A stretch of 64,000 nucleotides of DNA from Paracidovorax avenae (GTDB lineage: Bacteria > Pseudomonadota > Gammaproteobacteria > Burkholderiales > Burkholderiaceae_C): the NCBI RefSeq assembly GCF_040892545.1, contig NZ_CP156079.1, positions 1,895,501 through 1,959,500 of the forward strand, written 5' to 3'. The position numbers and the translations under genes were made by a program. This document shows positions 37,736 through 45,999 of this stretch, one piece after another; position 1 is the first letter of the stretch, and each line of letters begins with the position of its first letter. The notes under the pieces are model-generated. The model was not told the DNA's origin and ran no database searches. It saw nothing but the letters and a program-made list of their open reading frames with translations.

Positions 37736-38434
37736 ATGGAAGACCCAGGAAAGCTTTTCGTTGACGAGCGGTTGACGAGGATTTGCGTCTACTGCGGGGC
37801 GAGGCCTGATACGAGGGATCATTGCCCCTCGAAGGTTCTGCTGGACGAACCCTATCCGCCTAATCTGCCAGTGGTTGAGGCCTGCTTGGCATGTAACAAG
37901 TCCTTCTCGCTGGACGAGCAATACCTAGCGTGCTTTTTGGAGTGTGTCATGTGTGGGTCGACCGATCCGAAGGAACTGCGTCGCGAGAACATCAAAAGGA
38001 TCCTCTCAAAGACGCCGAGGTTGGCCGCGGAAATTCAGTCCACCGTGACCGTCGACGAAAATGGGGGCAAGACTTGGCACCCGGACATGGATCGCGTGCG
38101 CAATGTGGTCCTGAAGCTCGCGCGCGGCCATCTCCATTTCGAGCTCAGCGTTCAGGAGCGGGACGATCCCGATGTCTTTGAGATCGCGCCGCTTTCGGTC
38201 TTGACGGCCGAGAGCCGCGAGTTCTTCGAGTGCCCTGAGCCGGGGCCCATGGCGGCCTGGCCAGAGCTGGGATCCCGCGCTTTCCTCAGGGCGTTGCCTT
38301 TGGGAGGTCATATGCCCGACAACTGGCTGGATGTGCAGGAGGGGCGATATCGCTATTTGATTGGCCAAAGCCACGGGACCTACGCCCATATCGTGATTGG
38401 CGAGTATTTGGCTTGCCGGGTTGCGTGGGGTTGA
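37736..38434 (+). CDS. HNH-like zinc-finger protein, first of a pair
   Basis: 232 residues starting at ATG 37736, placed 5 bases after a perfect AAGGAGG; ATG 37733 is an in-frame alternative. The N-terminus carries ICVYCGARPDTRDHCPSKVL and CLACNKSFSLDEQYLACFLE: two CxxC knuckles around a DH dipeptide and CN, the layout of the HNH/McrA-type beta-beta-alpha metal nuclease. The rest (ELRRENIKRILSKTPRLAAE, VRNVVLKLARGHLHFELSVQ, ending in YRYLIGQSHGTYAHIVIGEY) has no family I recognise. The frame is open 630 bases upstream, but that part has no protein character. A second HNH gene follows closely. Confidence 0.7.
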   Translation: MEDPGKLFVDERLTRICVYCGARPDTRDHCPSKVLLDEPYPPNLPVVEACLACNKSFSLDEQYLACFLECVMCGSTDPKELRRENIKRILSKTPRLAAEIQSTVTVDENGGKTWHPDMDRVRNVVLKLARGHLHFELSVQERDDPDVFEIAPLSVLTAESREFFECPEPGPMAAWPELGSRAFLRALPLGGHMPDNWLDVQEGRYRYLIGQSHGTYAHIVIGEYLACRVAWG

Positions 38435-38471
38435 CGGCGGTTCGGGAGATGCCTTGAGGGAGGTGGTACTC

Positions 38472-38545
38472 ATGCCTACGGAGCAGCAAAAGGCCGAGAA
38501 GGAAAGTCCACGCAGTTCAAAGCCAGTTTCTACGAGACATACAAC
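38472..38545 (+). pseudogene. Probable out-of-frame 5' end of the HNH gene
   Basis: ATG at 38472 follows AGGGAGGT with ideal spacing and begins MPTEQQKAEKE, but the frame soon stops (after ...CAMPSVGY). The other frame reads GKSTQFKASFYETYN directly into the HNH protein with no start codon before 38546. A single deleted base near 38495-38510 would join the two parts. Confidence 0.55.
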
Positions 38546-39391
38546 ATGTGCGATGCCGTCAGTGGGCTATTGAAGCATCCACTGGACCACGCGCTGTGGT
38601 TGGAAGGATTCCACTGCGACGAGCAATGGGCAGGCTGGCTCGCGCCCTATGAAAAGCGATCGGTGCTGCACTTGTTCATTGGCTTCGTGGTCCAAGGGGT
38701 GCACTCGGAGCAAGCTGACGACTTCGACATCGAGAAGCAAAAGTCGATCTATGCGAACTTCAAGGACATCCCGCCCGCGATCGCGGACTTGCAGCCGCAC
38801 AAGTTGCCTATCGAGCACGCCTTCGAACACCATGGAATCGATCATCAGACCTTCTTCGAGTTCCTGAAGGACGAGGGCAAGAAGTTCGAGTCTGCCGATG
38901 CGGACGATATCTACGAATACATGAACGAGATTTGGATATCGGCCGCCTATGGAGAACTGATCGAGCAAACGGTGGACGAAGTCTTCCACGTTCTCTTTCA
39001 GAACCGCGAACTCATGATGATGTTCAATGTCTTCGCGTCGAGGATCCTGGAACTTGGCGATTGGGATCTGGCAGAAGACCTTGATCGTTCGCTGTTAACG
39101 TCCAGTGGCAAGCTTGCGCGCGTGCGGCCTCCAAGTTGGGCGCGGCGAGCGGTGTTCTTTCGCGACCGCGGGCGTTGCGTGCTGTGCGACACAGATCTCA
39201 CGGGTCTGCTGAACATCGACAACGTCGAGAACTACGATCACATCGTTCCGCTGTCGAGCTGGGGCTTGAACGACATCACCAATTTGCAGTTGCTATGTGT
39301 GCGCTGCAATCAGCATGAGAAGCGCGACGGTGCTCCCGTTACATCCGGGCGGTACCAGTCTTGGTATCCCATGGATGACGGCGATTCTTGA
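38546..39391 (+). CDS. HNH endonuclease domain protein, second of a pair
   Basis: 281 residues from ATG 38546. Residues 1-190 form a helical, acidic domain (HCDEQWAGWLAPYEKRSVLH, DADDIYEYMNEIWISAAYGE) of no recognised family. The C-terminal ~75 residues are a clear HNH nuclease: RPPSWARRAVFFRDRGRCVL, CVLCDTDLTGLLNIDN, YDHIVPLSSWGLNDITNLQL, LCVRCNQHEKRD, containing the DH pair, the Asn of the second H/N position and two CxxC zinc knuckles. The start lacks a ribosome site, and protein-like sequence continues 5' of it in frame, so the real N-terminus probably lies at 38472 behind a frameshift. Composition is lower in GC than the core genome. Confidence 0.75.
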   Translation: MCDAVSGLLKHPLDHALWLEGFHCDEQWAGWLAPYEKRSVLHLFIGFVVQGVHSEQADDFDIEKQKSIYANFKDIPPAIADLQPHKLPIEHAFEHHGIDHQTFFEFLKDEGKKFESADADDIYEYMNEIWISAAYGELIEQTVDEVFHVLFQNRELMMMFNVFASRILELGDWDLAEDLDRSLLTSSGKLARVRPPSWARRAVFFRDRGRCVLCDTDLTGLLNIDNVENYDHIVPLSSWGLNDITNLQLLCVRCNQHEKRDGAPVTSGRYQSWYPMDDGDS

Positions 39392-39563
39392 AAATGCCCG
39401 CTTCAGCAAACCGATGATCTGCTGCTGCCGTGAATCGACTCTTCCTCATGTCCGTCATTCTCCAAGTTGACGGACCTCGCTTCCATTCGGGTGGTACGGC
39501 TATCGGGGAGCACGTCAGCCCCGCGTTCACTCGCGCGGGTCAGTCCTGCGGGACGATGGAACG

Positions 39564-39968
39564 CTAGGCCGGCCGGCCGAACACCGTCACCACGTACTCG
39601 GCCATTTCCAGCCCCCGCGCCTTCGCGATGGCGTGCAGGCGCGCCTCGATCTCCGGGTCGAAGAACTCCTGCACCGACCCGTCCAGCAGGGACACCAGGT
39701 GGCCATGGCACTGCTCGTCGTCGCTCAGTTCATAGACGGCCTTGCCGGCCCCCAACTGGCTCTTCTTCAGCAGGCCGGCCTGCTCGAACTGCGACAGCAC
39801 GCGGTACACCGTCGCCAGGCCGAGGTCGGTGCCGGCGGCGAGCATCTGCCGGTAGATGTCCTCGGCGGACAGATGCCTCTGCGCGCTGCGTTCGAACAGT
39901 TCCAGCACCTGCATCCGGGGCAAAGTGGCCTTGAGCCCGATCTGCTTCAACTTGTCCGTGTGCTGCAT
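39564..39968 (-). CDS. Fur-family metalloregulator paralogue with altered metal site
   Basis: 134 residues. The Fur winged helix is well preserved: LKQIGLKATLPRMQVLELFE, RHLSAEDIYRQMLAAGTDLG, LATVYRVLSQFEQAGLLKKS. In the dimerisation half, the usual HHDHLxCxxCGxVxEF reads QCHGHLVSLLDGSVQEFFDP, so both cysteines of the structural zinc site and part of the HHDH ligand set are gone. It may sense metal differently or act as a metal-independent regulator. Start ATG 39968 (MQHTDKLKQ). It lies 163 bases downstream of the sugar-acid operon, same strand, but separated by its own likely promoter. Confidence 0.85.
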   Translation of the reverse strand: MQHTDKLKQIGLKATLPRMQVLELFERSAQRHLSAEDIYRQMLAAGTDLGLATVYRVLSQFEQAGLLKKSQLGAGKAVYELSDDEQCHGHLVSLLDGSVQEFFDPEIEARLHAIAKARGLEMAEYVVTVFGRPA

Positions 39969-40131
39969 GCGCGATTCAACCCGTTTCGACGATGGAAGGC
40001 CTCCGCACCCGATCCAGTGACGCCGGGCGCGCAGACTCAAAGTTCGATCCTAGCCGAGAACGAGAACGCATCCCATTCCATATATGTCGGGGCCGGGCCT
40101 CCGCTCTCCCTGGGGCCGGTACGCGAGCGCT

Positions 40132-41064
40132 TCACTCCCCGCCGCGCAGGATTTCCTCCATCGCATCCCGGGGGATGATCGCGCCCTGGTGCTGGATCAC
40201 CGCCGCCGCCATCCGGTTGCCTGCGCGCGCCGACGCTTCCGCGGAGGCCCCGGCGAGGCGCTGCGCGAGGTATGCGCCGGCGAACGAATCGCCCGCGGCG
40301 GTGGTGTCCACCACCCGTGCGACGGGAACGGCGGGCACTTCCAGCACAGCGCCTGCGTGCCGCACGAGGGTGGGCAGGGGGCCGCGCTTGAGGACCAGTT
40401 CGGGAACCGGCAGCGCCAGGCTGCGGTGCACCGCTTCCTCGTGCGGAAGGCCGTCGTGCAGGGCCTGCTCGTCGTCGATCGTCACCAGCGCGATGTCGGC
40501 CACCGCGTAGGCGGATGCGAAGGCCTCCCGCGCCTGCGCGGCGCTGGCCCAGAGACGCGGGCGGTAGTTGTTGTCGAAGACGATCCGGCCGCCGTGGCGC
40601 TGCACCTCGGCCGCCAGCGAGAGCAGGCGCTGCCGGCCCTCGGGCGGCAGGATGGCCAGGCTGATGCCGCTGAAGTAGAGTGCGTCCAGTTCCCCGGCCG
40701 AGGCTTCGAGCGGCGTGCTGCCGGCGCTGAAATAGGCGGTGGCGGCGCTGTCCTTGCGCCAGTAGGCGAACTGGCGCTCGCCCTGCGCATCGACGCTGAT
40801 CATGTAGAGGCCGGGGCTGCGGTCCGGCAGGCGGCGCACCAGGCTGGTGTCCAGGCCCTCCGCGTGCCACCGGCTCGCCATGCCATCGCTGAAGGCATCG
40901 GTGCCCAGCGCGGTGGCGTAGCACACGGTCAGCTGGTCCCGGCGGCTCGACCGGGCCAGATAGACGGCGGCGTTGAGCGTGTCGCCGCCGAAGGACTGCG
41001 CCATCGTGCCGAAGGCCTCGCCGCGCAGCTCCAGCATGCATTCGCCGAAGAGGGCGATCTTCAT
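40132..41064 (-). CDS. kdgK: 2-Dehydro-3-deoxygluconokinase (KDG kinase)
   Basis: 310 residues, PfkB sugar kinase. The N-terminus MKIALFGECMLELRGEAFGT and the following FGGDTLNAAVYLAR are characteristic of KdgK rather than ribokinase or fructokinase; ALGTDAFSDGMASRWHAEGL and DRSPGLYMISVDAQGERQFA fit the same group. The ATP/anion-hole motif DTTAAGDSFAGAYLAQ carries the catalytic Asp. It phosphorylates 2-keto-3-deoxygluconate to KDPG for the Entner-Doudoroff pathway. As the last gene of an eight-gene operon, it identifies KDG or a close analogue as the operon's end product. Confidence 0.92.
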   Translation of the reverse strand: MKIALFGECMLELRGEAFGTMAQSFGGDTLNAAVYLARSSRRDQLTVCYATALGTDAFSDGMASRWHAEGLDTSLVRRLPDRSPGLYMISVDAQGERQFAYWRKDSAATAYFSAGSTPLEASAGELDALYFSGISLAILPPEGRQRLLSLAAEVQRHGGRIVFDNNYRPRLWASAAQAREAFASAYAVADIALVTIDDEQALHDGLPHEEAVHRSLALPVPELVLKRGPLPTLVRHAGAVLEVPAVPVARVVDTTAAGDSFAGAYLAQRLAGASAEASARAGNRMAAAVIQHQGAIIPRDAMEEILRGGE

Positions 41065-41075
41065 GGGGGCCTTCT

Positions 41076-42083
41076 TCACGGGCGCGGGAGTCCGTCGATG
41101 CCGCTGCCGCACAGCACGACCGCGATGCGCTCGTCGTCACGGCGCTCGAAGCGCCTCTGCGTCACCGAGGCGAGGGCGGTGGCCGCGCCATATTCGATGG
41201 CCAGCCCGGTTTCGTTCCACGCGGCCTCCGCGCAGGTCTGCACGTGGGCCTCGTCCACCAGCACGATCTCGTCCACGTAGCGTTCGATGAGGGCGAAGTT
41301 CAGCGGCTCGGTGGAGCGGGCTGCGAGGATCGGCACCCGGGTCGATACCTGCTCCAGAGCCACGATCCGCCCCAGCTGGCGGCAGGTGGCGAGCGTGGGG
41401 CAGCCGGCGGCCTCGACGCCGATGACGCGCAGCGAGGGTTTTGCCAGCTTGGCGGCTTCCGCCACGCCCGCGATCAGGCCGCCGCCGCCGATGGAGACGA
41501 CCAGGGTTTCGACGTCCGGCCATTCGTCGAGGATTTCAAGCGCCAGCGTGCCCTGTCCCGTGACTACGTCGCGGTCCGCGTAGGGGTGCAGCAGCGCGCC
41601 GCCGTCACGGGCGACGGCCTGGCCCGCGGCGTCCCAGCTCTGGTCCCAGAAGTCGCCGTGCACCGTCAGGCGCGCGCCGTACCGCTCGATCCGCTGGCGG
41701 GTGAGCGTGGTGCTGGTGTTCATCACGAACACGTTGGCGGGGATGTCCAGCTGCTGCCCCACGTAGGCCACGGCAGCGCCGAAGTTCCCGCCGGAGGCGG
41801 TGGCGAGGCCCTGGCCGCGCACGTGTCCGGGCAGGCAGAGTGCACGGTTGAAGGCGCCGCGCGCCTTGAACGACCCGGTCACCTGCAGGTTTTCCGCCTT
41901 GAGGCGCAACTGGCTGGCGCCGGCAGGCGTCCAGGGGGCGGCCTGCACCAGCGGCGTGCGCCGCACATACGGCGCGATGCGCTGCTGCGCCGCGCGGTAG
42001 TCGGCCAAGGTGGCCGGAGGGTGGGCATCGGCCGCTTCGGCGAAGGAAGCGCGCTCGGCGTGGGCATGGATGGCGGGCTTCAA
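41076..42083 (-). CDS. PLP-dependent serine/threonine dehydratase-family enzyme
   Basis: 335 residues, fold-type II PLP lyase. Lys73 in QVTGSFKARGAFNRAL binds PLP; ATASGGNFGAAVAYVG is the substrate loop and VVSIGGGGLIAGVAEA the PLP-phosphate loop. Start is a TTG at 42083 with AGGAG 7 bases upstream; it overlaps the preceding stop by four bases, and no ATG lies nearby. It would eliminate ammonia from a 2-amino-3-hydroxy acid. Placed between a deacylase and KDG kinase, and with a RidA protein in the operon, its substrate is plausibly 2-amino-2-deoxygluconate (giving KDG), or a hydroxyamino acid. It also resembles EutB of ectoine clusters, but other ectoine genes are missing. Confidence 0.85.
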   Translation of the reverse strand: MKPAIHAHAERASFAEAADAHPPATLADYRAAQQRIAPYVRRTPLVQAAPWTPAGASQLRLKAENLQVTGSFKARGAFNRALCLPGHVRGQGLATASGGNFGAAVAYVGQQLDIPANVFVMNTSTTLTRQRIERYGARLTVHGDFWDQSWDAAGQAVARDGGALLHPYADRDVVTGQGTLALEILDEWPDVETLVVSIGGGGLIAGVAEAAKLAKPSLRVIGVEAAGCPTLATCRQLGRIVALEQVSTRVPILAARSTEPLNFALIERYVDEIVLVDEAHVQTCAEAAWNETGLAIEYGAATALASVTQRRFERRDDERIAVVLCGSGIDGLPRP

Positions 42084-43126
42084 TGCTGTGCTCCTGGTGT
42101 GGTGTTGCCGGTGCCGGGAAGGTCTTCCACCAGCACGCAGAGGCTGTTGCCCTGCCGCGCGATGCCGAAGGTCCGCTGCGAGTAGAGCACACCGCCCACC
42201 GCGAAGCGGATCTGCCGCGGTTCCTCGCCCGGCTCGCTGAGCCGGTGCAGGCGGCCCGCGACCTCTCCGGCCTCGACCCGGCGGCCCAGGGCGTGCAGGG
42301 GTTCGAACCAGCCGTCCCCGGGGCAGAGCAGGTTGCCCCCGGGCGCCATGCGCACGAGGCGGCTGGGCCCGGCGGCCGGCAGGGGGGCCGCGGCCGGCAG
42401 CACGCCGAGGCCGTCGAGCACCCGCGCCACGCATTCCCGCGTGCGCTGCACGCCCGTGGGCGAGATGCTGCCGTTGGCGCCCATTTCGGCGGCGATGGCC
42501 GCCAGCCCGAGCGCGGCAGCGGCGCCGCAGCTGGTGCGTGGGTCGCCCATGTTGTCGGTGACGACGGTGTAGCGGGCGCCAAACCAGCGCGCCATGGCCT
42601 CGGCCTTCTCGCGCGTTTCGGCGCGCAGGGAGGGCGTGACGACGACCTGGGCGCTTTCCTCGATGAAGAGCGAGCTGCCGCCGGCATGGAGGTCCACGTA
42701 GGCATCGCACTGCGGGAACACCACGTCGTGGATGAAGGCGGCGATCTGTTCGGTGGGCGTGCCGAACGGGTTGCCGGGGAAGACGCGCGCGAGGTTGCGG
42801 CCGTCCAGCGGGCTGATGCGCGAGTGCGCGCGCATGGCGGGCGCGTTGGCCGCGGGCATCAGGATCAGGCGGCCGCGCACCTGCGAAGGCTGCACGCTGC
42901 GGATGAGCTCGTTGATGACGATCGGGCCTTCGTACTCGTCGCCGTGGATGGCCCCCGTGAGGAACACGGTGGGGCCGTCGTGTCCGCCGCGGATCACCGC
43001 CAGGGGGATGGTGACGGCGCCCCATGCGTCGTCGTGCGCGGAGTAGGGCAGCCAGGCGCTGCCCACCTGCTTGCCGGGGGCCTGCCAGTCGATGTCGGTG
43101 AAAAAGGTGGAGGGACGGGAAGTCAT
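42080..43126 (-). CDS. M14-like deacylase (succinylglutamate desuccinylase/aspartoacylase family)
   Basis: 348 residues. Zinc ligands are visible: LTGAIHGDEYEGPIVINELI (His61, Glu64) and AYVDLHAGGSS (His147). NLARVFPGNPFGTPTEQIAA supplies the substrate-binding Asn-Arg pair, and a C-terminal beta domain (PGGNLLCPGDGWFEPLHALG) is typical. The family removes acyl groups from N-acyl amino acids; DoeB, which deacetylates N-acetyl-diaminobutyrate, is a relative. It has no signal peptide, so the substrate is deacylated after import. Four-base overlap with the dehydratase gene and 4-base gap to the binding protein show tight cotranscription. Confidence 0.85.
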   Translation of the reverse strand: MTSRPSTFFTDIDWQAPGKQVGSAWLPYSAHDDAWGAVTIPLAVIRGGHDGPTVFLTGAIHGDEYEGPIVINELIRSVQPSQVRGRLILMPAANAPAMRAHSRISPLDGRNLARVFPGNPFGTPTEQIAAFIHDVVFPQCDAYVDLHAGGSSLFIEESAQVVVTPSLRAETREKAEAMARWFGARYTVVTDNMGDPRTSCGAAAALGLAAIAAEMGANGSISPTGVQRTRECVARVLDGLGVLPAAAPLPAAGPSRLVRMAPGGNLLCPGDGWFEPLHALGRRVEAGEVAGRLHRLSEPGEEPRQIRFAVGGVLYSQRTFGIARQGNSLCVLVEDLPGTGNTTPGAQH

Positions 43127-43130
43127 GATG

Positions 43131-43910
43131 TCAGCGGATGTCTTTCTGTTCGTCCTTGAACCACTTCAGGCGCAGCTTCGCGAGCGTGCCGTCCGCCTGC
43201 CTGGCGTCGAGGAATCTGTTGATCTCGGCCAGCAGGGCGGGCTCGCGCGGGGACACGGCGATGTAGGCGGGGCTGGTGCGGATCTTCGCCTTCAGCTCGA
43301 TGCCGCGGGAGGGGTTTTCGTCCGCGATCTTCTGGGCGATGAAGTTGTTCTCGGCGAACGCCTGGGCCTGGCCGGCCAGGAAGGCGGACAGCGCGGAGGC
43401 GGTGTCTTCCAGGCGCAGGATCCGGGCCTTGGGCAGGGCTTCGGTCAGCGAGAGGTCTGGTGTCGAGCCTTTCGCGACCGCGATCTGCACGTCGGCCAGT
43501 TGCTGCAGCTCACCGGCCCTGGGCACCGACGGACCGGCATAGACGCCCAGCACGGTGGCCGCATAGGGCTTGGAGAAGGCGACCTGCCTGGCGCGCTCTG
43601 GCGAGGAGCCCAGGGCGGCCACCAGAACGTCCACCTTGTTGGAGAGCAGGTAGGGGATGCGGTTGGCGCCGGTCACCTGCTGCAGCTCGAGTTTCGCGCC
43701 CAGCGACTGCGCCAGTTGCTCGGCCAGCTCGACGTCCAGGCCGACGGGCTTGCCGGAGGCGTCGGTGAAGCCCCAGGGCGCGGCGTCGATGGTGACGGCC
43801 ACGCGCAGGACCTTCTTGCTCTGGATGTCGGCCAGCTTGTCGGCATGGGCCAGGAAGGGGGACAGCGCGAGGACCGCGGCGGCGATCAGGGACTTGCGAC
43901 GGATGTGCAT
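43131..43910 (-). CDS. Polar amino-acid ABC importer, periplasmic binding protein
   Basis: 259 residues, solute-binding family 3. Signal peptide RRKSLIAAAVLALSPFLAHA, cleaved before DKLADIQ. Mature landmarks: LRVAVTIDAAPWGFTDASGK, PVGLDVELAEQLAQSLGAKL, VDVLVAALGSSPERARQVAF and IAVAKGSTPDLSLTEALPKA. The ligand-binding Arg of the family is expected in SSPERARQV. It belongs to a His/Glu/opine-type importer whose ATPase and both permeases are encoded upstream in the same operon. Confidence 0.92.
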   Translation of the reverse strand: MHIRRKSLIAAAVLALSPFLAHADKLADIQSKKVLRVAVTIDAAPWGFTDASGKPVGLDVELAEQLAQSLGAKLELQQVTGANRIPYLLSNKVDVLVAALGSSPERARQVAFSKPYAATVLGVYAGPSVPRAGELQQLADVQIAVAKGSTPDLSLTEALPKARILRLEDTASALSAFLAGQAQAFAENNFIAQKIADENPSRGIELKAKIRTSPAYIAVSPREPALLAEINRFLDARQADGTLAKLRLKWFKDEQKDIR

Positions 43911-43951
43911 GGTGGGACTCCTGGAGGGGGGATGGGGATATCGGTCGTCGT

Positions 43952-44680
43952 CTAGTGGACGTTGGCGATGAACTGGCGGAATTCCGGGGTCTGCGGCGCG
44001 CCGAACATCGCCTCGGGCGTGCCGCGCTCCCAGATGCGGCCCTGGTTCATGAAGAGGATTTCGGAGGCGACCTTGCGCGCGAAGGCCATCTCGTGGGTGA
44101 CGACCATCATCGTCATGCCGCTGCGGGCGAGGTCTTCCATGACGCGCAGCACTTCGCCCACCAGTTCGGGGTCCAGCGCGGACGTGGCCTCGTCGAACAG
44201 CATCAGTTCCGGGGACATGGCCAGCGCCCGGGCGATCGCCACGCGCTGCTGCTGGCCGCCGGACAGCTGCGACGGCATGGCGTCCAGCTTGTTGCCGAGC
44301 CCCACGCGCTCGAGCATGTCCCGGGCCAGTTCGCGGGCTCCGTCCCGGGGAACGCGGTTCGTCAGGACCGGCGCCAGGGTCACGTTGCGGCAGGCCGAAA
44401 GGTGCGGGAAGAGGTTGAAGCTCTGGAACACCATGCCGACGCGCTGGCGCAGCGCGGGCAGGTCGGTGCGCGGGGACTGAACGTCCACGCCGCCGACGGC
44501 GATGCGGCCCGCGCTGATGGTCTCCAGCCCGTTCACGCAGCGCAGCAGGGTGCTCTTGCCCGAGCCGCTGCGCCCGACCAGGGCGACGATGTCGCCGCGC
44601 CGCACTTCCGTGCTCACGCCGCGCAGGACGTGGTTGCTCCCATAGTGCTTTTCCACCGAATCAATGACCACGAGCGACAT
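43952..44680 (-). CDS. Polar amino-acid ABC importer, ATPase
   Basis: 242 residues, single ABC module of the GlnQ/HisP type. Walker A VGRSGSGKSTLLRC, Q-loop VFQSFNLFPHLSACRNVTLA, signature LSGGQQQRVAIARALAM, Walker B LMLFDEATSALDPE and H-loop VVTHEMAFAR. Its start overlaps the end of the permease gene by 20 bases. Confidence 0.95.
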   Translation of the reverse strand: MSLVVIDSVEKHYGSNHVLRGVSTEVRRGDIVALVGRSGSGKSTLLRCVNGLETISAGRIAVGGVDVQSPRTDLPALRQRVGMVFQSFNLFPHLSACRNVTLAPVLTNRVPRDGARELARDMLERVGLGNKLDAMPSQLSGGQQQRVAIARALAMSPELMLFDEATSALDPELVGEVLRVMEDLARSGMTMMVVTHEMAFARKVASEILFMNQGRIWERGTPEAMFGAPQTPEFRQFIANVH

Positions 44681-45317
44681 GCATGCGTCCTTCGAGATAG
44701 AGCGCGTAGCGCGCCAGGGGATAACAGACGGCGAAGTAGCACAGGGCCACCGCGCAGAACACGGGAAGGTGCTGGAGCGTCGATCCGCTCACGATCTGTC
44801 CGGCGCGCGTCAGCTCGACCAGGCCGACCAGGGCCGCCAGCGAGGTGTTCTTGATGAGCTGCACGAGATAGCCGATGGTGGGCGGCAGCGCGATGCGGGC
44901 GGCCTGGGGCCAGATCACGTGGCGCAGCACCTGCAGCCGCCGCAGCCCCACGCAGGCGGCCGACTCCCACTGGCCTTTGGGCACCGCCTCGATGCTGCCG
45001 CGCCAGATGTCGCCCAGGAACGCCCCGGCGGACAGCGAGAAGGCGACGACCGCCGCCAGGAACGCATCCACCTGCCATCCCGTCAGCATGGGGACGCCGA
45101 AGTACAGCAGGAACAGCAGCCCCAGCAAGGGGATGCCCTGCACCAGTTCGATGTAGGCCCTTGCGAGCGCGCGCAGCCATGCGGCCCGCGCGGTGCGTGC
45201 GCTGGCCACCAGCAGGGCGACCACGGAGCCGATCGCGAAGGAGGCCAGGGCCAGCGCCACCGTCCACCGCATCGCGAACAGGATCATCCCGAAGTCGGCC
45301 ATGGAAAGTCCGCGCAT
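44661..45317 (-). CDS. Polar amino-acid ABC importer, permease 2
   Basis: 218 residues with five hydrophobic segments, HisMQ/GlnP family. The family segment YIELVQGIPLLGLLFLLYFG, SAGAFLGDIWRGSIEAVPKG and the EAA loop WESAACVGLRRLQVLRHVIW are all present. It forms a heterodimer with the permease encoded just upstream. Start ATG 45317, one base after the previous stop; a second ATG (MADFGMILF) 15 bases on is also possible. Confidence 0.92.
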   Translation of the reverse strand: MRGLSMADFGMILFAMRWTVALALASFAIGSVVALLVASARTARAAWLRALARAYIELVQGIPLLGLLFLLYFGVPMLTGWQVDAFLAAVVAFSLSAGAFLGDIWRGSIEAVPKGQWESAACVGLRRLQVLRHVIWPQAARIALPPTIGYLVQLIKNTSLAALVGLVELTRAGQIVSGSTLQHLPVFCAVALCYFAVCYPLARYALYLEGRMHVARGH

Positions 45318-45318
45318 G

Positions 45319-45996
45319 TCAGGACTCCTTTCCGAACAGGCGCCGCCGTGCGGCGGCGAGCAGCAGCCGCAGGGCGATCACGGCGAGGAAGTACAGGCTG
45401 CAGATGACCGCATACACCTCGAAGCTGCGGAAGGTGCGCGAATCCACGAAGCTGCCCGCGTGGAAGATGTCCTCCACGCCGATCTGGGAGATCAGGCTGG
45501 TGCCGATCAGAGTCAGCACCATCTGGCTGGCCATGGCCGGGAACACGTTGCGCAGCGCGGGCACCAGCATGATGTGCCAGAGCACCTGGGGCGTGCGCAA
45601 CCCCTGCGCGGCGCCCGCTTCGGCGAGTCCCCGGGGCACGGACAGCAGGCCGGAGCGGAAGATTTCCACGAAGTAGGCGCCGGCATAGAGGGACAGCGAG
45701 AGCACGCCGGCGACCGGCGCCTCCAGCCGTAGCCCGAGGTGCGGCAGGCCGAAGTAGATGAGGAACAGCTGCACCAGCGCGGGTGTGTTCCGGAAGAACT
45801 CCACGTAGACGCGCGTCACCGCCCGCAGGGGGCGGCCGCCATAGGTCAGTGCCAGCGCGCCGCCGAGGCCGAGCGCCACCCCCAGGCCGATGATGGCGGC
45901 GGCGAAACCCAGGGTGTGCAGCAGGCCCTGCAGGAGCTGGCCCCAGTAGGGGGCCAGCTGGTCGAATTGGAAGACATAGTCCATGGCCGGGACCAT
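45319..45996 (-). CDS. Polar amino-acid ABC importer, permease 1
   Basis: 225 residues, HisMQ/GlnP family with five hydrophobic segments. Landmarks: RVYVEFFRNTPALVQLFLIY, LYAGAYFVEIFRSGLLSVPR and the EAA loop LAEAGAAQGLRTPQVLWHIM. Start taken as ATG 45996 (MVPAMDYVF), 3 bases after the RidA stop with GAGG upstream; ATG 45984 (MDYVFQF) is an alternative. Confidence 0.9.
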   Translation of the reverse strand: MVPAMDYVFQFDQLAPYWGQLLQGLLHTLGFAAAIIGLGVALGLGGALALTYGGRPLRAVTRVYVEFFRNTPALVQLFLIYFGLPHLGLRLEAPVAGVLSLSLYAGAYFVEIFRSGLLSVPRGLAEAGAAQGLRTPQVLWHIMLVPALRNVFPAMASQMVLTLIGTSLISQIGVEDIFHAGSFVDSRTFRSFEVYAVICSLYFLAVIALRLLLAAARRRLFGKES

Positions 45997-45999
45997 CTG

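Noticed and set aside
35025..39563. attR-like duplicate of the tRNA-His 3' end closing the islet
   Set aside because: I looked for GGTTCGAGTCC/CAGCCACC-like sequence near the right boundary and found no match by eye.
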